A DNA stretch of 64,000 bases from Synechococcus sp. CC9902. Its GTDB lineage: Bacteria > Cyanobacteriota > Cyanobacteriia > PCC-6307 > Cyanobiaceae. The stretch is from positions 806,001 through 870,000 of the forward strand of contig NC_007513.1 of NCBI RefSeq assembly GCF_000012505.1, given 5' to 3'. Position numbers and translations under genes: made by a program. The notes under the pieces were generated by a model. It worked only from the letters and a program-made list of their open reading frames with translations. It was not told the DNA's origin and did no database searches. Of the stretch, positions 8,510-16,631 are shown in pieces (within the stretch, counting starts at the first letter, position 1; every line of letters begins with the position of its first letter).

Positions 8510-8611
8510 ATGTCAATTGAACTTGGAATTGTTTGTATTGGTGCAGCGATTGCGATCAGCATCTCATTTGCATTTGCTGCTTGGTTTGAACGATCGAAGA
8601 AAAAAGAATAA
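8510..8611 (+). CDS. 33-residue single-span membrane peptide
   Basis: An ATG-started ORF of 33 codons: short N-terminus (MSIELG), one helix rich in small residues (VCIGAAIAISISFAFAAWF) and a basic ERSKKKE tail, giving clear positive-inside topology. The architecture resembles small PSII/cytochrome b6f subunits, but I cannot assign it to one. Confidence 0.5.
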   Translation: MSIELGIVCIGAAIAISISFAFAAWFERSKKKE

Positions 8612-9059
8612 GTTGTTGATTGGCTGAAAATTGTTAATTTAGCGCCTTGGTTTTGTCATCATCCGTTTGATTGGGTCTCTTAGGGATGTCCCCCTGGAGG
8701 GATAAACCCACTCTGTTTGATTTTTTGCAGGTCCATGACTCCCTCGTCTATGCCCAATCACCGTCCGATGACGGTGTTCGTTCATTTGCTGTGATCGAGA
8801 ATATCCAAAAAAAAAGCCAGCATTCCTGCTGGCCGAGTGATGGGGATATCCACAGCTTAGTAGTAGGAGCTAGTTCTCGCAAGGCTTTTCGACAAGAGCT
8901 GGCCGGTCGCTACGGCTCAGGTTTTCCACTGTCCTGTGGAGATTGATGGTGGTTATGGGGTTTGCCCTGTTGAGAAGTAAGTGGTGCTAGAGGTTTTTGA
9001 GGTTGCGAGGGGTCTCTTTTGCTTGGTGGTGTGTCTGCTGAGACGGTCCAGGATTTCGA
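8612..9059. other. Intergenic region with one terminator
   Basis: 448 bp without a convincing gene. It holds the minus-strand terminator at 8807-8833. A plus-strand frame of 91 codons crosses this terminator and has little protein character, so it is not called. Confidence 0.5.
8807..8833 (-). terminator. Rho-independent terminator, minus strand
   Basis: Read on the minus strand: a 7-bp stem (gccagca / tgctggc) with a 4-base loop followed by nine T residues. It is well placed to end transcription of the minus-strand gene at 9060-9332. Confidence 0.8.
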
Positions 9060-9332
9060 TTAGAGGAGTCGCTTCAATGTTGAGTTGATGCCTGATAGAA
9101 CGAGTCGCGTTGCTTCATTCCCTTTCACCGATCGGAGTTGGCCTGTTTCACAGTCGCTGGCTTGGAAGGTGTTCTCCCTAGGGCCGACCGTGACCGCGCC
9201 TGTTGTTTCCTCTGAATGAGTAATCCAGCCAATCCACCAGTCTGTTGAGGGATCTTCGCTGCTTCGGCCATTTGGCTCGACCAGCACAAGATCACCTGGT
9301 TTCAAGGCTGGAACAACTAACGCACCAAACAT
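9060..9332 (-). CDS. Small protein of unknown function
   Basis: 90 residues from an ATG at 9332 preceded by a GAGG ribosome-binding sequence five bases upstream; a longer version from 9404 has a less natural N-terminus. A beta-rich soluble protein: MFGALVVPALKPGDLVLVEP, then WWIGWITHSEE and RLVLSGINSTLKRLL. PGDLVLVEP resembles an SH3-like barrel strand. Function unknown. A strong terminator lies downstream at 8807-8833. Confidence 0.6.
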   Translation of the reverse strand: MFGALVVPALKPGDLVLVEPNGRSSEDPSTDWWIGWITHSEETTGAVTVGPRENTFQASDCETGQLRSVKGNEATRLVLSGINSTLKRLL

Positions 9333-9443
9333 TTCAACCTCGAGGGAAACGTGTTCCCGACCCCCTTGGTCTAGCTGCGTCTGCCTTTGTAGCAAGGAGC
9401 ACAAAGGCCTATAAGTTCGTTCAACTTATGGTCTGACGCCAAC

Positions 9444-9812
9444 TCAGCAAGGTTTGAAATCTGATGTTACGGCTGGTCCTCCGCCTGGGGGTGTCGAGCA
9501 GCCCGATGCAGTCTGGGATTGTTCAGACTCAAGATCGTTGGGGTCGTTGTCTTTGGGTTTTGTTTGTTGTTGCGTTGATGGCGACTCTGCTTTCACCTTG
9601 GGAGCGATCGTGCCCTTTGGTTTGCGAGGCCATCCATTTGGGTGCGTCACCCGCGGCGTTGAACGGAGCTCTTGCTGTTGTTCCAGGCCGTTCAGATCAA
9701 TTTTTTTTTGCTTGAGCAACCCCATGGTGGAGGTATAGGCCACAGCCACCACGAGGGCGACGGCCATGACTTGCGCGCCTCTAACAACAGCCAGATCCGT
9801 TTTTGCTCCCAT
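9444..9812 (-). CDS. Membrane-anchored low-complexity protein
   Basis: 122 residues. One N-terminal hydrophobic helix (VMAVALVVAVAYTSTMGLL, about residues 15-33) is followed by a polar tail rich in Lys, Pro, Gln and Ser (KPKGTIAPKVKAESPSTQQQ) that looks disordered. Overlapping plus-strand frames are Cys-rich and improbable, so the minus strand is chosen. Function unknown. Confidence 0.55.
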   Translation of the reverse strand: MGAKTDLAVVRGAQVMAVALVVAVAYTSTMGLLKQKKIDLNGLEQQQELRSTPRVTHPNGWPRKPKGTIAPKVKAESPSTQQQTKPKDNDPNDLESEQSQTASGCSTPPGGGPAVTSDFKPC

Positions 9813-9883
9813 TGCTTCGCAAGCTGATTAGCCCATTATCAGAGCAGGGGTTCTTTTTTGGTTTGAATGAATCGATCGACTAT

Positions 9884-10156
9884 CTAACGTCTCCATCCGT
9901 CGCAGCGAGCTTTTTGATACTCACGTTTTGCGCTGCTGTAGAGCTTGGTTTCAGTCGCGAGGGCTCGACTGGCTTCATCGATGATTGTTGGATTGCTGCC
10001 TTCCGCGATGATCAAACGATGTCTGCTCATGCTGCTGCCAAGATTGGATAACACCTTGGCGATCAGTTGACATTCTTCAAGACTTTCACTCGGAGCTGGC
10101 GTGAGCCCAATAAAGCTGATAATAAAAAAGGTAATTAGGAAAAAATTGAATCTCAT
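9884..10156 (-). CDS. Small secreted protein of unknown function
   Basis: 90 residues. A clear signal peptide (MRFNFFLITFFIISFIGL followed by TPAPSES) precedes a helical domain with two Cys (ECQLIAKVLSNLG and KARCDGWRR). Predicted periplasmic. No family recognised. Confidence 0.6.
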   Translation of the reverse strand: MRFNFFLITFFIISFIGLTPAPSESLEECQLIAKVLSNLGSSMSRHRLIIAEGSNPTIIDEASRALATETKLYSSAKREYQKARCDGWRR

Positions 10157-10243
10157 TTCTTGTTAAAATTTAGCGTAAGCGAGTAATGGAACGCCATTTA
10201 AAATATTGAAGGTTCAAGAGAATTGATCGAAATCAAATGATCA

Positions 10244-10423
10244 TTATTTGAGATTTTGCGCAGCTCTTTCTAGGTCTTCCCAACATAATTCTGCATCGGG
10301 GAGTGCTTCGTTGATTTCGGCCTTCACCAACTCAGCCTGTTCGTGCAAATCTTGCTGAACCAAGTCGAGATACTTCCTGTATTGGACAAGCCAAATCAGA
10401 AGGGTGGGTGTGCTGTTCGTCAT
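10244..10423 (-). CDS. Small helical protein of unknown function
   Basis: 59 residues from an ATG at 10423; the frame extends upstream to 10495, but that part looks non-coding. Acidic helical sequence (DLVQQDLHEQAELVKAEIN, then CWEDLERAAQNLK). No family recognised. Confidence 0.5.
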   Translation of the reverse strand: MTNSTPTLLIWLVQYRKYLDLVQQDLHEQAELVKAEINEALPDAELCWEDLERAAQNLK

Positions 10424-10537
10424 ACGCTTAATTATGGCGCATCGGATATCGAAATTTGGTGTCGCAGGCTCCTTTCCTTGCTTTGGATTCACCACTGATA
10501 CAGACGATCAGAGAATCGTTATTTCCCTACCTGCACA

Positions 10538-11416
<879 letters not shown>

Positions 11417-11514
11417 GTGTTGGCTGATCGTTTGATCCGTTGATAGTTTATCTCAGGCTGCATTGCTGTGCATGTTCATGGATTGTTTCAGTGTTGGTGA
11501 TAATTATGTGCTCT

Positions 11515-11758
11515 TTAGTTTTTATTTTTACCGATGAAGGGAATGTTAATGGTTGCCGCAAATTCGCCAGGAGTTTCGTTTTGATTAGAGGGGTGACGTG
11601 ACTCAGGCCGGCGTCTCAAGAATTGAACCTTGCCCCCATGCTGATCAACAACATGGCTTGCCGCGGGCTTCATCGAGGCGTTGGAACGGTTGTAAAGCTC
11701 TTTCCCGCCGTTCTTCTGGAATTCCTTCCCCTTGCTCCCAAACCTCGATCACCCTGGT
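11515..11758 (-). pseudogene. Decayed C-terminus of a sensor histidine kinase
   Basis: Two minus-strand frames together rebuild the end of a histidine-kinase ATPase domain. From 11758, one frame reads TRVIEVWEQGEGIPEERR then ERALQPFQRLDEARGKP, equivalent to the G1/F box (DxGxGIP...PFxRLDxAR), and stops at 11645. A second frame, open from upstream of that stop to a TAA at 11515, reads VVDQHGGKVQFLRRRP and then PGEFAATINIPF, equivalent to the usual kinase ending. The CGLGLAI (G2) box between them is lost. The phosphoacceptor and sensor parts are absent. Seen directly: motifs in two frames; inference: gene decay by frameshift and deletion. Confidence 0.75.
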
Positions 11759-11794
11759 GGAGCTTTGGGGAATGCAGCAATCGTTAGCCCCACC

Positions 11795-12163
11795 TCAACG
11801 TCGTTCTTGAGGATTCCGCCTCAGCAGCATGCGTAGGAGTCGTAAGAGCCGCCAGATACCGCCAAAACTGAGCACGCTTGCGAGCACGACCAATGCGGCA
11901 ATGACGACAACGGCCGCGAGGCCCAGCATGGCTTCGAGCAATTGCTGAATCCCACGAATCAAATCTGCGATGGCTTCGCTTACCAACAGCACAACGTCAA
12001 CTTGTTGAGGCAATTGCTGGAGCAAGAAGGCAATGCCCAGGCCAGCCGCCAGCATCAAGAGTCCGGCTGAAAGCTGCCGGAACACAATCACGAACGGAAA
12101 AGGCCGTTTTGGGCGAAAAACACGCCGCTGTGATCGATGGGACGTGCGAGCGCGCCTGTTCAT
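11795..12163 (-). CDS. Membrane protein of unknown function
   Basis: 122 residues. A basic Arg-rich N-terminus (RRARTSHRSQRRVFRPKRP) is followed by two long hydrophobic segments (about residues 30-48 and 78-100) and a basic LLRRNPQERR tail. The start overlaps the stop of the preceding gene by 4 bp, making it the last gene of the DUF3038-DUF4335 run. Confidence 0.6.
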   Translation of the reverse strand: MNRRARTSHRSQRRVFRPKRPFPFVIVFRQLSAGLLMLAAGLGIAFLLQQLPQQVDVVLLVSEAIADLIRGIQQLLEAMLGLAAVVVIAALVVLASVLSFGGIWRLLRLLRMLLRRNPQERR

Positions 12164-12462
12164 GACTCGAGGGTATGGCCTGCCCCACGCATCCAGCGTG
12201 CAAATTCAATCAGCACCAGTTCGTTTGGACAATTGATCAGGGTGAGGCATCCCACTGTGCAATCGCCATAACCACTGTGATGAAGAGTGAGGTGATAGTC
12301 CAATCCACTGAGTCCACAGACCTCTGGATCGCTCCGAACCACCACGTCGAGCGAGGCTCCGATGCGGGCAACACGTCGTCTCAGGTCCGACCAGCTGTCA
12401 CCCATGCTCTGGAACTGAAGTGCGATCGTTGTCGATTCTGAAGGCTGAGTGTCTGTCGTCAA
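12160..12462 (-). CDS. Conserved small protein of unknown function
   Basis: 100 residues, soluble alpha/beta type (DSWSDLRRRVARIGASLDVV, then LDYHLTLHHSGYGDCTVG, and ELVLIEFARWMRGAG). It overlaps its neighbours by 4 bp at both ends, showing translational coupling in a four-gene unit with DUF3038 and DUF4335. No family recognised. Confidence 0.65.
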   Translation of the reverse strand: MTTDTQPSESTTIALQFQSMGDSWSDLRRRVARIGASLDVVVRSDPEVCGLSGLDYHLTLHHSGYGDCTVGCLTLINCPNELVLIEFARWMRGAGHTLES

Positions 12463-13082
12463 CGTTCGGCATCGGGTTGTGCTGTTTCAATCCCCGGGGC
12501 CAAGGGTTTTGTCGACTCTTCTCCGATCGGGGGTAAGGGTTGGAGAAGCGCCATGCCCACCGTTGCCGCTAGAGCAAATCCGCCAAGAACCGGAGCGGCT
12601 AATCGGCGTTTCAGCGGAATGCGATCGACTAGCTCCTGACGTTTCAGCGGTTGATCGGCCGGGATTGTCCAGGTCAGCTTGACGCGTTCATCCAAACGAA
12701 GACGATCCAGGCAGCGCACCAGATCAGCTAGGTCGGCATCATCGAGCTTGATCTGCAGTGGTTCGACCCCTTCACGACTGCTGCGCAGTTCCAGTTGATG
12801 GCCAGGCCCTGAGTCCATGGGGCCGATGGAAACGAAACTACTGCTGGCACCAAAGCGACGCCCCACTCCTGACAACTGGTGTCGCGCATAGGGCATCACG
12901 GCTGTCATTAACGACTCGAGATGGTCGCGAGTGCCTTCGAGTTCCGGAGTACCGATGAGCTGAAGGCGCCAGGCAGACAAAATTCCAATGGCCTCACTGC
13001 CGTGGCCGGCGGATAAATCTGGGTACCCCTCCACCAGGAGAAGAGCGGCCGTTTGTTCGTAGCGGTAGGTGTTTTTTTGCAT
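12459..13082 (-). CDS. DUF4335 family protein
   Basis: 207 residues. The N-terminus (RYEQTAALLLVEGYPDLSAG) is characteristic of cyanobacterial DUF4335. A soluble domain of about 165 residues leads to one membrane helix (about residues 171-188) and a short acidic tail. Function unknown. It lies 8 bp after DUF3038, the usual partner in cyanobacterial genomes. Confidence 0.8.
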   Translation of the reverse strand: MQKNTYRYEQTAALLLVEGYPDLSAGHGSEAIGILSAWRLQLIGTPELEGTRDHLESLMTAVMPYARHQLSGVGRRFGASSSFVSIGPMDSGPGHQLELRSSREGVEPLQIKLDDADLADLVRCLDRLRLDERVKLTWTIPADQPLKRQELVDRIPLKRRLAAPVLGGFALAATVGMALLQPLPPIGEESTKPLAPGIETAQPDAER

Positions 13083-13090
13083 GGCGCGAT

Positions 13091-13645
13091 TCAGGGTGTG
13101 GGGTCGAGCAACGTGGCGCGAAGTCTGTCAATGCCACCGGGGCCAGCACAGAGGGCAAGGGTGTTGATCAGTTGGCGGTGAAGGGGGCCCTCGCTGTCGT
13201 GATTCAGAAGATGCATCACAGCACCGCGTCGAAGATTCATACGTTCCTCGATTAGATCTCCCAGGCGTTCCTTGAGCAACATCCAGCGCTCTTGGGTGAG
13301 TTGAGCCGGTTCACGGCTGGAGAGCAGCTGGTGGAGCATGGGGTACAGCCTTTCTGCCATGGCACACACCAAGCAAATCAGGGATTCGGCATCCACGGGA
13401 TTGAGTTGCTCCCTGCGCGTTGTGCGGCGAAGCGGGTTGTGGCACCGCCGCTTCCATAGCTCAACTCGATTGGGAAACTGGGCTTGAAGCCCCATCTGGT
13501 GGCTGGTCCACAGCATTGCCTCACCTCCGTTGAGGTCGAGGGCCTCAACGGTAAGGAGTAGGAGGTCGAGTCGTTCCACGCCCCGACGGCTGAGGTGGGC
13601 ACCAGACTGCTGAGGAACTTCTGTCATGGCTGCGGTATCACTCAT
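13091..13645 (-). CDS. DUF3038 family protein
   Basis: 184 residues, soluble and mostly helical; RRGVERLDLLLLTVEALDLN and CAMAERLYPMLHQLL are typical of this cyanobacterial family. A second start at residue 7 is possible. Function unknown; first gene of the operon with DUF4335 and two small proteins. Confidence 0.78.
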   Translation of the reverse strand: MSDTAAMTEVPQQSGAHLSRRGVERLDLLLLTVEALDLNGGEAMLWTSHQMGLQAQFPNRVELWKRRCHNPLRRTTRREQLNPVDAESLICLVCAMAERLYPMLHQLLSSREPAQLTQERWMLLKERLGDLIEERMNLRRGAVMHLLNHDSEGPLHRQLINTLALCAGPGGIDRLRATLLDPTP

Positions 13646-14032
13646 TGCTAGGTACGAAAGTTAACGCCAGCGTCTGCAACAACAATTTTTAGTTTCCTGT
13701 GGAAGGACTTGGGATAAATGTCCGATGAATGACCAACGGTCGTCGTTCGTCCCAGCAATGGAGGAAGGAAATTATTGTTTATTGACTTTATCTCGAGGAG
13801 TGGGCTTTGCCATAACTGCTTCTGGTGGTGTGAATACGATTGAGAAGCTATCAGCGGTTGATTGAGTAGATATTTCCTCAAAAGTTCTTTCTTTACCTCC
13901 ATGGTCAGACGAATCTACTAAATATGTCTAGCTGGTACTTTCAGGTGGCAATCAAGCGCACAAGAGTCTTAAGTATTGCTGCAAAAAATTGTAAAATCAA
14001 TGCATTCTTGGGATTTGGATTTATGGAAGAAC
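13646..14032. other. Intergenic AT-rich region
   Basis: 387 bp between the DUF3038 start and the glycosyltransferase stop. An 84-codon minus-strand frame here (13648-13902) has no ribosome-binding site and poor protein character. I see no RNA gene, repeat or clear terminator. Confidence 0.4.
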
Positions 14033-15181
14033 TCAAAGGCTTTTGATCCAATCAATTATTTGAGAGGGTGGAACTCCATTCATACATTTTTTGGCAATCT
14101 TTAAATTATCATTGCTGTAGTGATTTTCTGCAAAGCTAGTTGTTGAGTAGTCGCTAATTGTTCTTTCGCAAAGTTTGGTTCTTGGGAGCCAAAGTCTTAT
14201 TGGGCTCACTCCATCGCCGCGCTTATCGTTGCCTACGATGGCTAGCGTCTTGGAACCAACCCCTGCAGAAACATGCATAGGGCCTGCATCAACACTGATG
14301 GTTCCTCTGGCAAGTTTGCACGCTCCAGCCAGTTGAATCAGATTGGTTTTACCTCGAAGATCAGTTAGTATGGATGGAAAGTTTTTAATTAGGCTATCTT
14401 CTCCTCCTTGCGAATGATATTCGCTCGCTTGAATCTGAGGAGACGCCCCAATTAGGCCTACTTTTATCTGCTCGGTTTGGCAAAATATTAATACTTCGCT
14501 CCAATTGTCAAAAGGCCAGATTTTTGCGCTTCTAGCGGTGGTGCAGTGAATAAGAATTTCGGGTACATCAAAACCCGGTTCTTCCCAGGGTAGGTCGATC
14601 AATGCCAAGTCGTCTGCACTGGGATTAAGGAAAACCATCCTGCATATCAACTCAGCGATATAGTTGCTTTTAAAATATTCAGAGTATCTTTTTATAAATT
14701 CAATCGAGTCCCAGTCTTTGTCTGCTAAAAATCGTTGATTTGGAAGCAAACCCCATTCTAGAAGTGATCTTCCATCTTCCCTGAGGCCAGCACCGGCAAG
14801 GTATTTTGGTTTAAACAAGCTCGATAGTGCTTGAGTAAGCGGATTGAAGCCGTCGCAGTTAATAAGTAAATCATAGTTGGAATATTTTCTGACTCGATCT
14901 GTGAATGAATCAAAGATTTTTTTAATTTCTGAATATTTTTTGTCCCAAGACGTTCTCCAGTCTAATGGTTGATTTTTTCCGCACAATGCGAGTTCAAAGT
15001 CTTTTGTTATCTCGCTTCCCCAGAAGTCAATGACTGCGCCTGGATATTTATTTCTTAGGATGCGAAGCATTGGAATTGTTACTATGAAATTTCCAAGCTT
15101 GCAGCTTCCTAATACGGCAATATGTGGAGATGATCCCAGGTCACGGCCATCAAAGCGTTGCATTGATTGCAATATAGTCAC
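14033..15181 (-). CDS. Glycosyltransferase family 9 (heptosyltransferase-like)
   Basis: 382 residues of GT-B fold. The N-terminal acceptor domain starts SSPHIAVLGSCKLGNFIVTIP, equivalent to the RxxxLGDxxxxxP motif of ADP-heptose:LPS heptosyltransferases, with Lys-Leu-Gly-Asn in place of the usual Gly-Asp. The donor domain has ILIHCTTARSAKIWPFDNWSE-type residues and the GT9 signature SVDAGPMHVSAGVGSKTLAI. Likely role: adding a sugar to lipopolysaccharide or another surface glycan. The gene is distinctly AT-rich against its surroundings, as often seen for transferred surface-polysaccharide genes. Confidence 0.82.
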   Translation of the reverse strand: MTILQSMQRFDGRDLGSSPHIAVLGSCKLGNFIVTIPMLRILRNKYPGAVIDFWGSEITKDFELALCGKNQPLDWRTSWDKKYSEIKKIFDSFTDRVRKYSNYDLLINCDGFNPLTQALSSLFKPKYLAGAGLREDGRSLLEWGLLPNQRFLADKDWDSIEFIKRYSEYFKSNYIAELICRMVFLNPSADDLALIDLPWEEPGFDVPEILIHCTTARSAKIWPFDNWSEVLIFCQTEQIKVGLIGASPQIQASEYHSQGGEDSLIKNFPSILTDLRGKTNLIQLAGACKLARGTISVDAGPMHVSAGVGSKTLAIVGNDKRGDGVSPIRLWLPRTKLCERTISDYSTTSFAENHYSNDNLKIAKKCMNGVPPSQIIDWIKSL

Positions 15182-15192
15182 AATTTATTTTA

Positions 15193-15384
15193 TCACCTGA
15201 TTGGTTTTTTGCTAGAAATTTCTTGCTCTTTGTATTGATGGTGGTTGTCAAAGGTTTCATCGATGCAATGAAGTTCTCCCTTGAGTTTGTGAATCTGCCT
15301 ATCTTTATGAGCGTTGGTTTGATAATGAACCTCTCCCGTTGATTCTTGACGAACTGAGCATTTTGGGGAATTGATGAAATCCAC
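15193..15384 (-). CDS. Small ORF upstream of the glycosyltransferase
   Basis: 63 codons from a GTG, ending 11 bp before the glycosyltransferase ATG. Polar sequence (CSVRQESTGEVHYQTNAHKD, then KLKGELHCIDETFDNHHQ) with protein-like composition. An overlapping frame at 15150-15389 is less plausible. Could equally be a remnant. Confidence 0.35.
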   Translation of the reverse strand: MDFINSPKCSVRQESTGEVHYQTNAHKDRQIHKLKGELHCIDETFDNHHQYKEQEISSKKPIR

Positions 15385-15717
15385 CTCAATGTCCTTAGGC
15401 CTTGTTGATTGGCTTGGTTTCTCTTAAAGTCTTGACGGATTTCTCCTCAATTTCTTCTAGGGCGTGTCAATCTTCTCTGGCTGAGTATTCTTCTTCGGCA
15501 AATCCTAAGTATAGTGCTTTGATCAATATTGTCTGTATTGATTTTTGTGAGCCCAAGTTGCATACGGGGAATCAGATTGTTGGGTGTTATGCGATGTGGA
15601 TCAAAGGGGGCTATCGGAGCTCAAACAGTTTGTCGATTCCATGCGATGAATATTGATATTTGTGCGAGGTTGGCTCGATGAATTCGGTACAGAGTTGTAG
15701 CCTAGAAATCAAGACAC
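15385..15717. other. Intergenic region, no supported gene
   Basis: 333 bp of low-GC sequence. Short frames occur on both strands (for example 15402-15656 plus, 15611-15805 minus) but none has convincing protein character or a ribosome-binding site. Possibly decayed sequence at the edge of the glycosyltransferase segment. Confidence 0.4.
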
Positions 15718-15843
15718 TTAATAGATCTTCCGTTGAGGTGGCTTCTGCCAAGTGAGCAAATGCAGAAGATCTGTGTGCAGCTCTGCGGGGCAAGCGACCT
15801 GACAAAGTGCCTGAACACAGGTGTCTTTTCTAGGTGTCTGCAT
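15718..15843 (-). CDS. 41-residue Cys-containing peptide
   Basis: 41 codons from an ATG preceded by a strong purine-rich ribosome-binding sequence (gagggaagg). The peptide has two close Cys (CVQALCQVAC) and a helical AELHTDLLHLLTWQKPP segment. It diverges from apt. No family recognised; the good ribosome-binding site is the main support. Confidence 0.45.
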   Translation of the reverse strand: MQTPRKDTCVQALCQVACPAELHTDLLHLLTWQKPPQRKIY

Positions 15844-15881
15844 AAGCCTTCCCTCAGATCCCCGATTAGCCAGTGACTGCA

Positions 15882-16409
15882 ATGTCTTCGGTAGATTTAG
15901 CCTCGTATATCCGGACGATTCCAGATTTTCCCAAGCCTGGGATTCTGTTTCGAGACATCAATCCGATGCTGCGTTCCCCTGAAGCGGTTGCGGAAGTGAT
16001 CCGTCTGCTTTCTTTGGTGTGTGAGCGAACTCGTCCGGACTTGATTGTGGGAATCGAATCCCGGGGATTCATCGTGGGTGCTCCCCTGGCTCATCAATGT
16101 GGCCTTGGTTTTGTGCCGGTTCGGAAGCCCGGCAAGTTGCCCGGCGATGTTGTTGGAATTGATTATTCGCTTGAGTACGGCAGCGACCGGCTTGAAATTC
16201 AGGCCGATGCATTGGTGGGCCAACCGAGAGTTTTGGTGGTGGACGACCTACTCGCCACCGGCGGCACCGCGGCTGCAACCGCGCAGTTGGTAACCCAGGC
16301 CGGCGGAGAATTGGTCGGTTTTGCGTTTGTGATTGAGCTCAAGGGGCTCGGCGGCAGAACAGTGCTGCCCAAGGATCTATCCGTTGATTCATTGCTCGCC
16401 TACGACTGA
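15882..16409 (+). CDS. apt: Adenine phosphoribosyltransferase
   Basis: 175 residues from the ATG at 15882; a GTG three codons upstream (15873) is also possible. Salvages adenine to AMP with PRPP. The N-terminal [17 protein letters not shown] is highly conserved in this enzyme, [16 protein letters not shown] forms the base-binding region, and [14 protein letters not shown] is the PRPP-binding motif. Single gene; its stop overlaps the convergent DUF2949 gene by 10 bp. Confidence 0.96.
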   Translation: MSSVDLASYIRTIPDFPKPGILFRDINPMLRSPEAVAEVIRLLSLVCERTRPDLIVGIESRGFIVGAPLAHQCGLGFVPVRKPGKLPGDVVGIDYSLEYGSDRLEIQADALVGQPRVLVVDDLLATGGTAAATAQLVTQAGGELVGFAFVIELKGLGGRTVLPKDLSVDSLLAYD

Positions 16410-16612
16410 GCGTCCTGCCAATCCAGCACCGTTTGAAGTTGCTCCAGGTTGAGTAACCCGAAGCTCCATAAAACAATGGGTAAGGGAGCCTGCTCGAGCT
16501 CTGCCTGTCGCAACCCAAGCTGCAGGGCGTTCAGGCTTAACCCAACACGGCGCAACAAAAACTGCTCTAAGTCCTCCGGTGCGGATGGCTGTGGATGGCT
16601 GCACATCACCAT
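16400..16612 (-). CDS. DUF2949 family protein
   Basis: 70 residues. The core ([20 protein letters not shown], then [20 protein letters not shown]) matches cyanobacterial DUF2949, a short all-helical protein with the pattern LPxxLWxxGLxxLxQL. Function unknown. Lies 19 bp downstream of the FAD hydroxylase on the same strand. Confidence 0.75.
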   Translation of the reverse strand: MVMCSHPQPSAPEDLEQFLLRRVGLSLNALQLGLRQAELEQAPLPIVLWSFGLLNLEQLQTVLDWQDAQS

Positions 16613-16631
16613 GACAACTCCGCTTCCGAAA

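Noticed and set aside
8671-8946. 91-codon plus-strand frame
   Set aside because: It runs across a strong minus-strand terminator with a nine-base A run and has poor protein character.
9454-9738. Plus-strand frames at 9454 and 9464
   Set aside because: Cys/Gly-rich shadows of the minus-strand anchored low-complexity protein.
11598-11810. 70-codon plus-strand frame from a GTG
   Set aside because: It is antisense to the histidine-kinase remnant, whose motifs explain the open frame; the product is low-complexity and Arg/Ser-rich.
13648-13902. 84-codon minus-strand frame before the DUF3038 gene
   Set aside because: No ribosome-binding site and no protein-like pattern; AT-rich chance frame is likelier.
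15402-15656. 84-codon plus-strand frame
   Set aside because: Ser-rich chance translation in AT-rich intergenic sequence; no ribosome-binding site.
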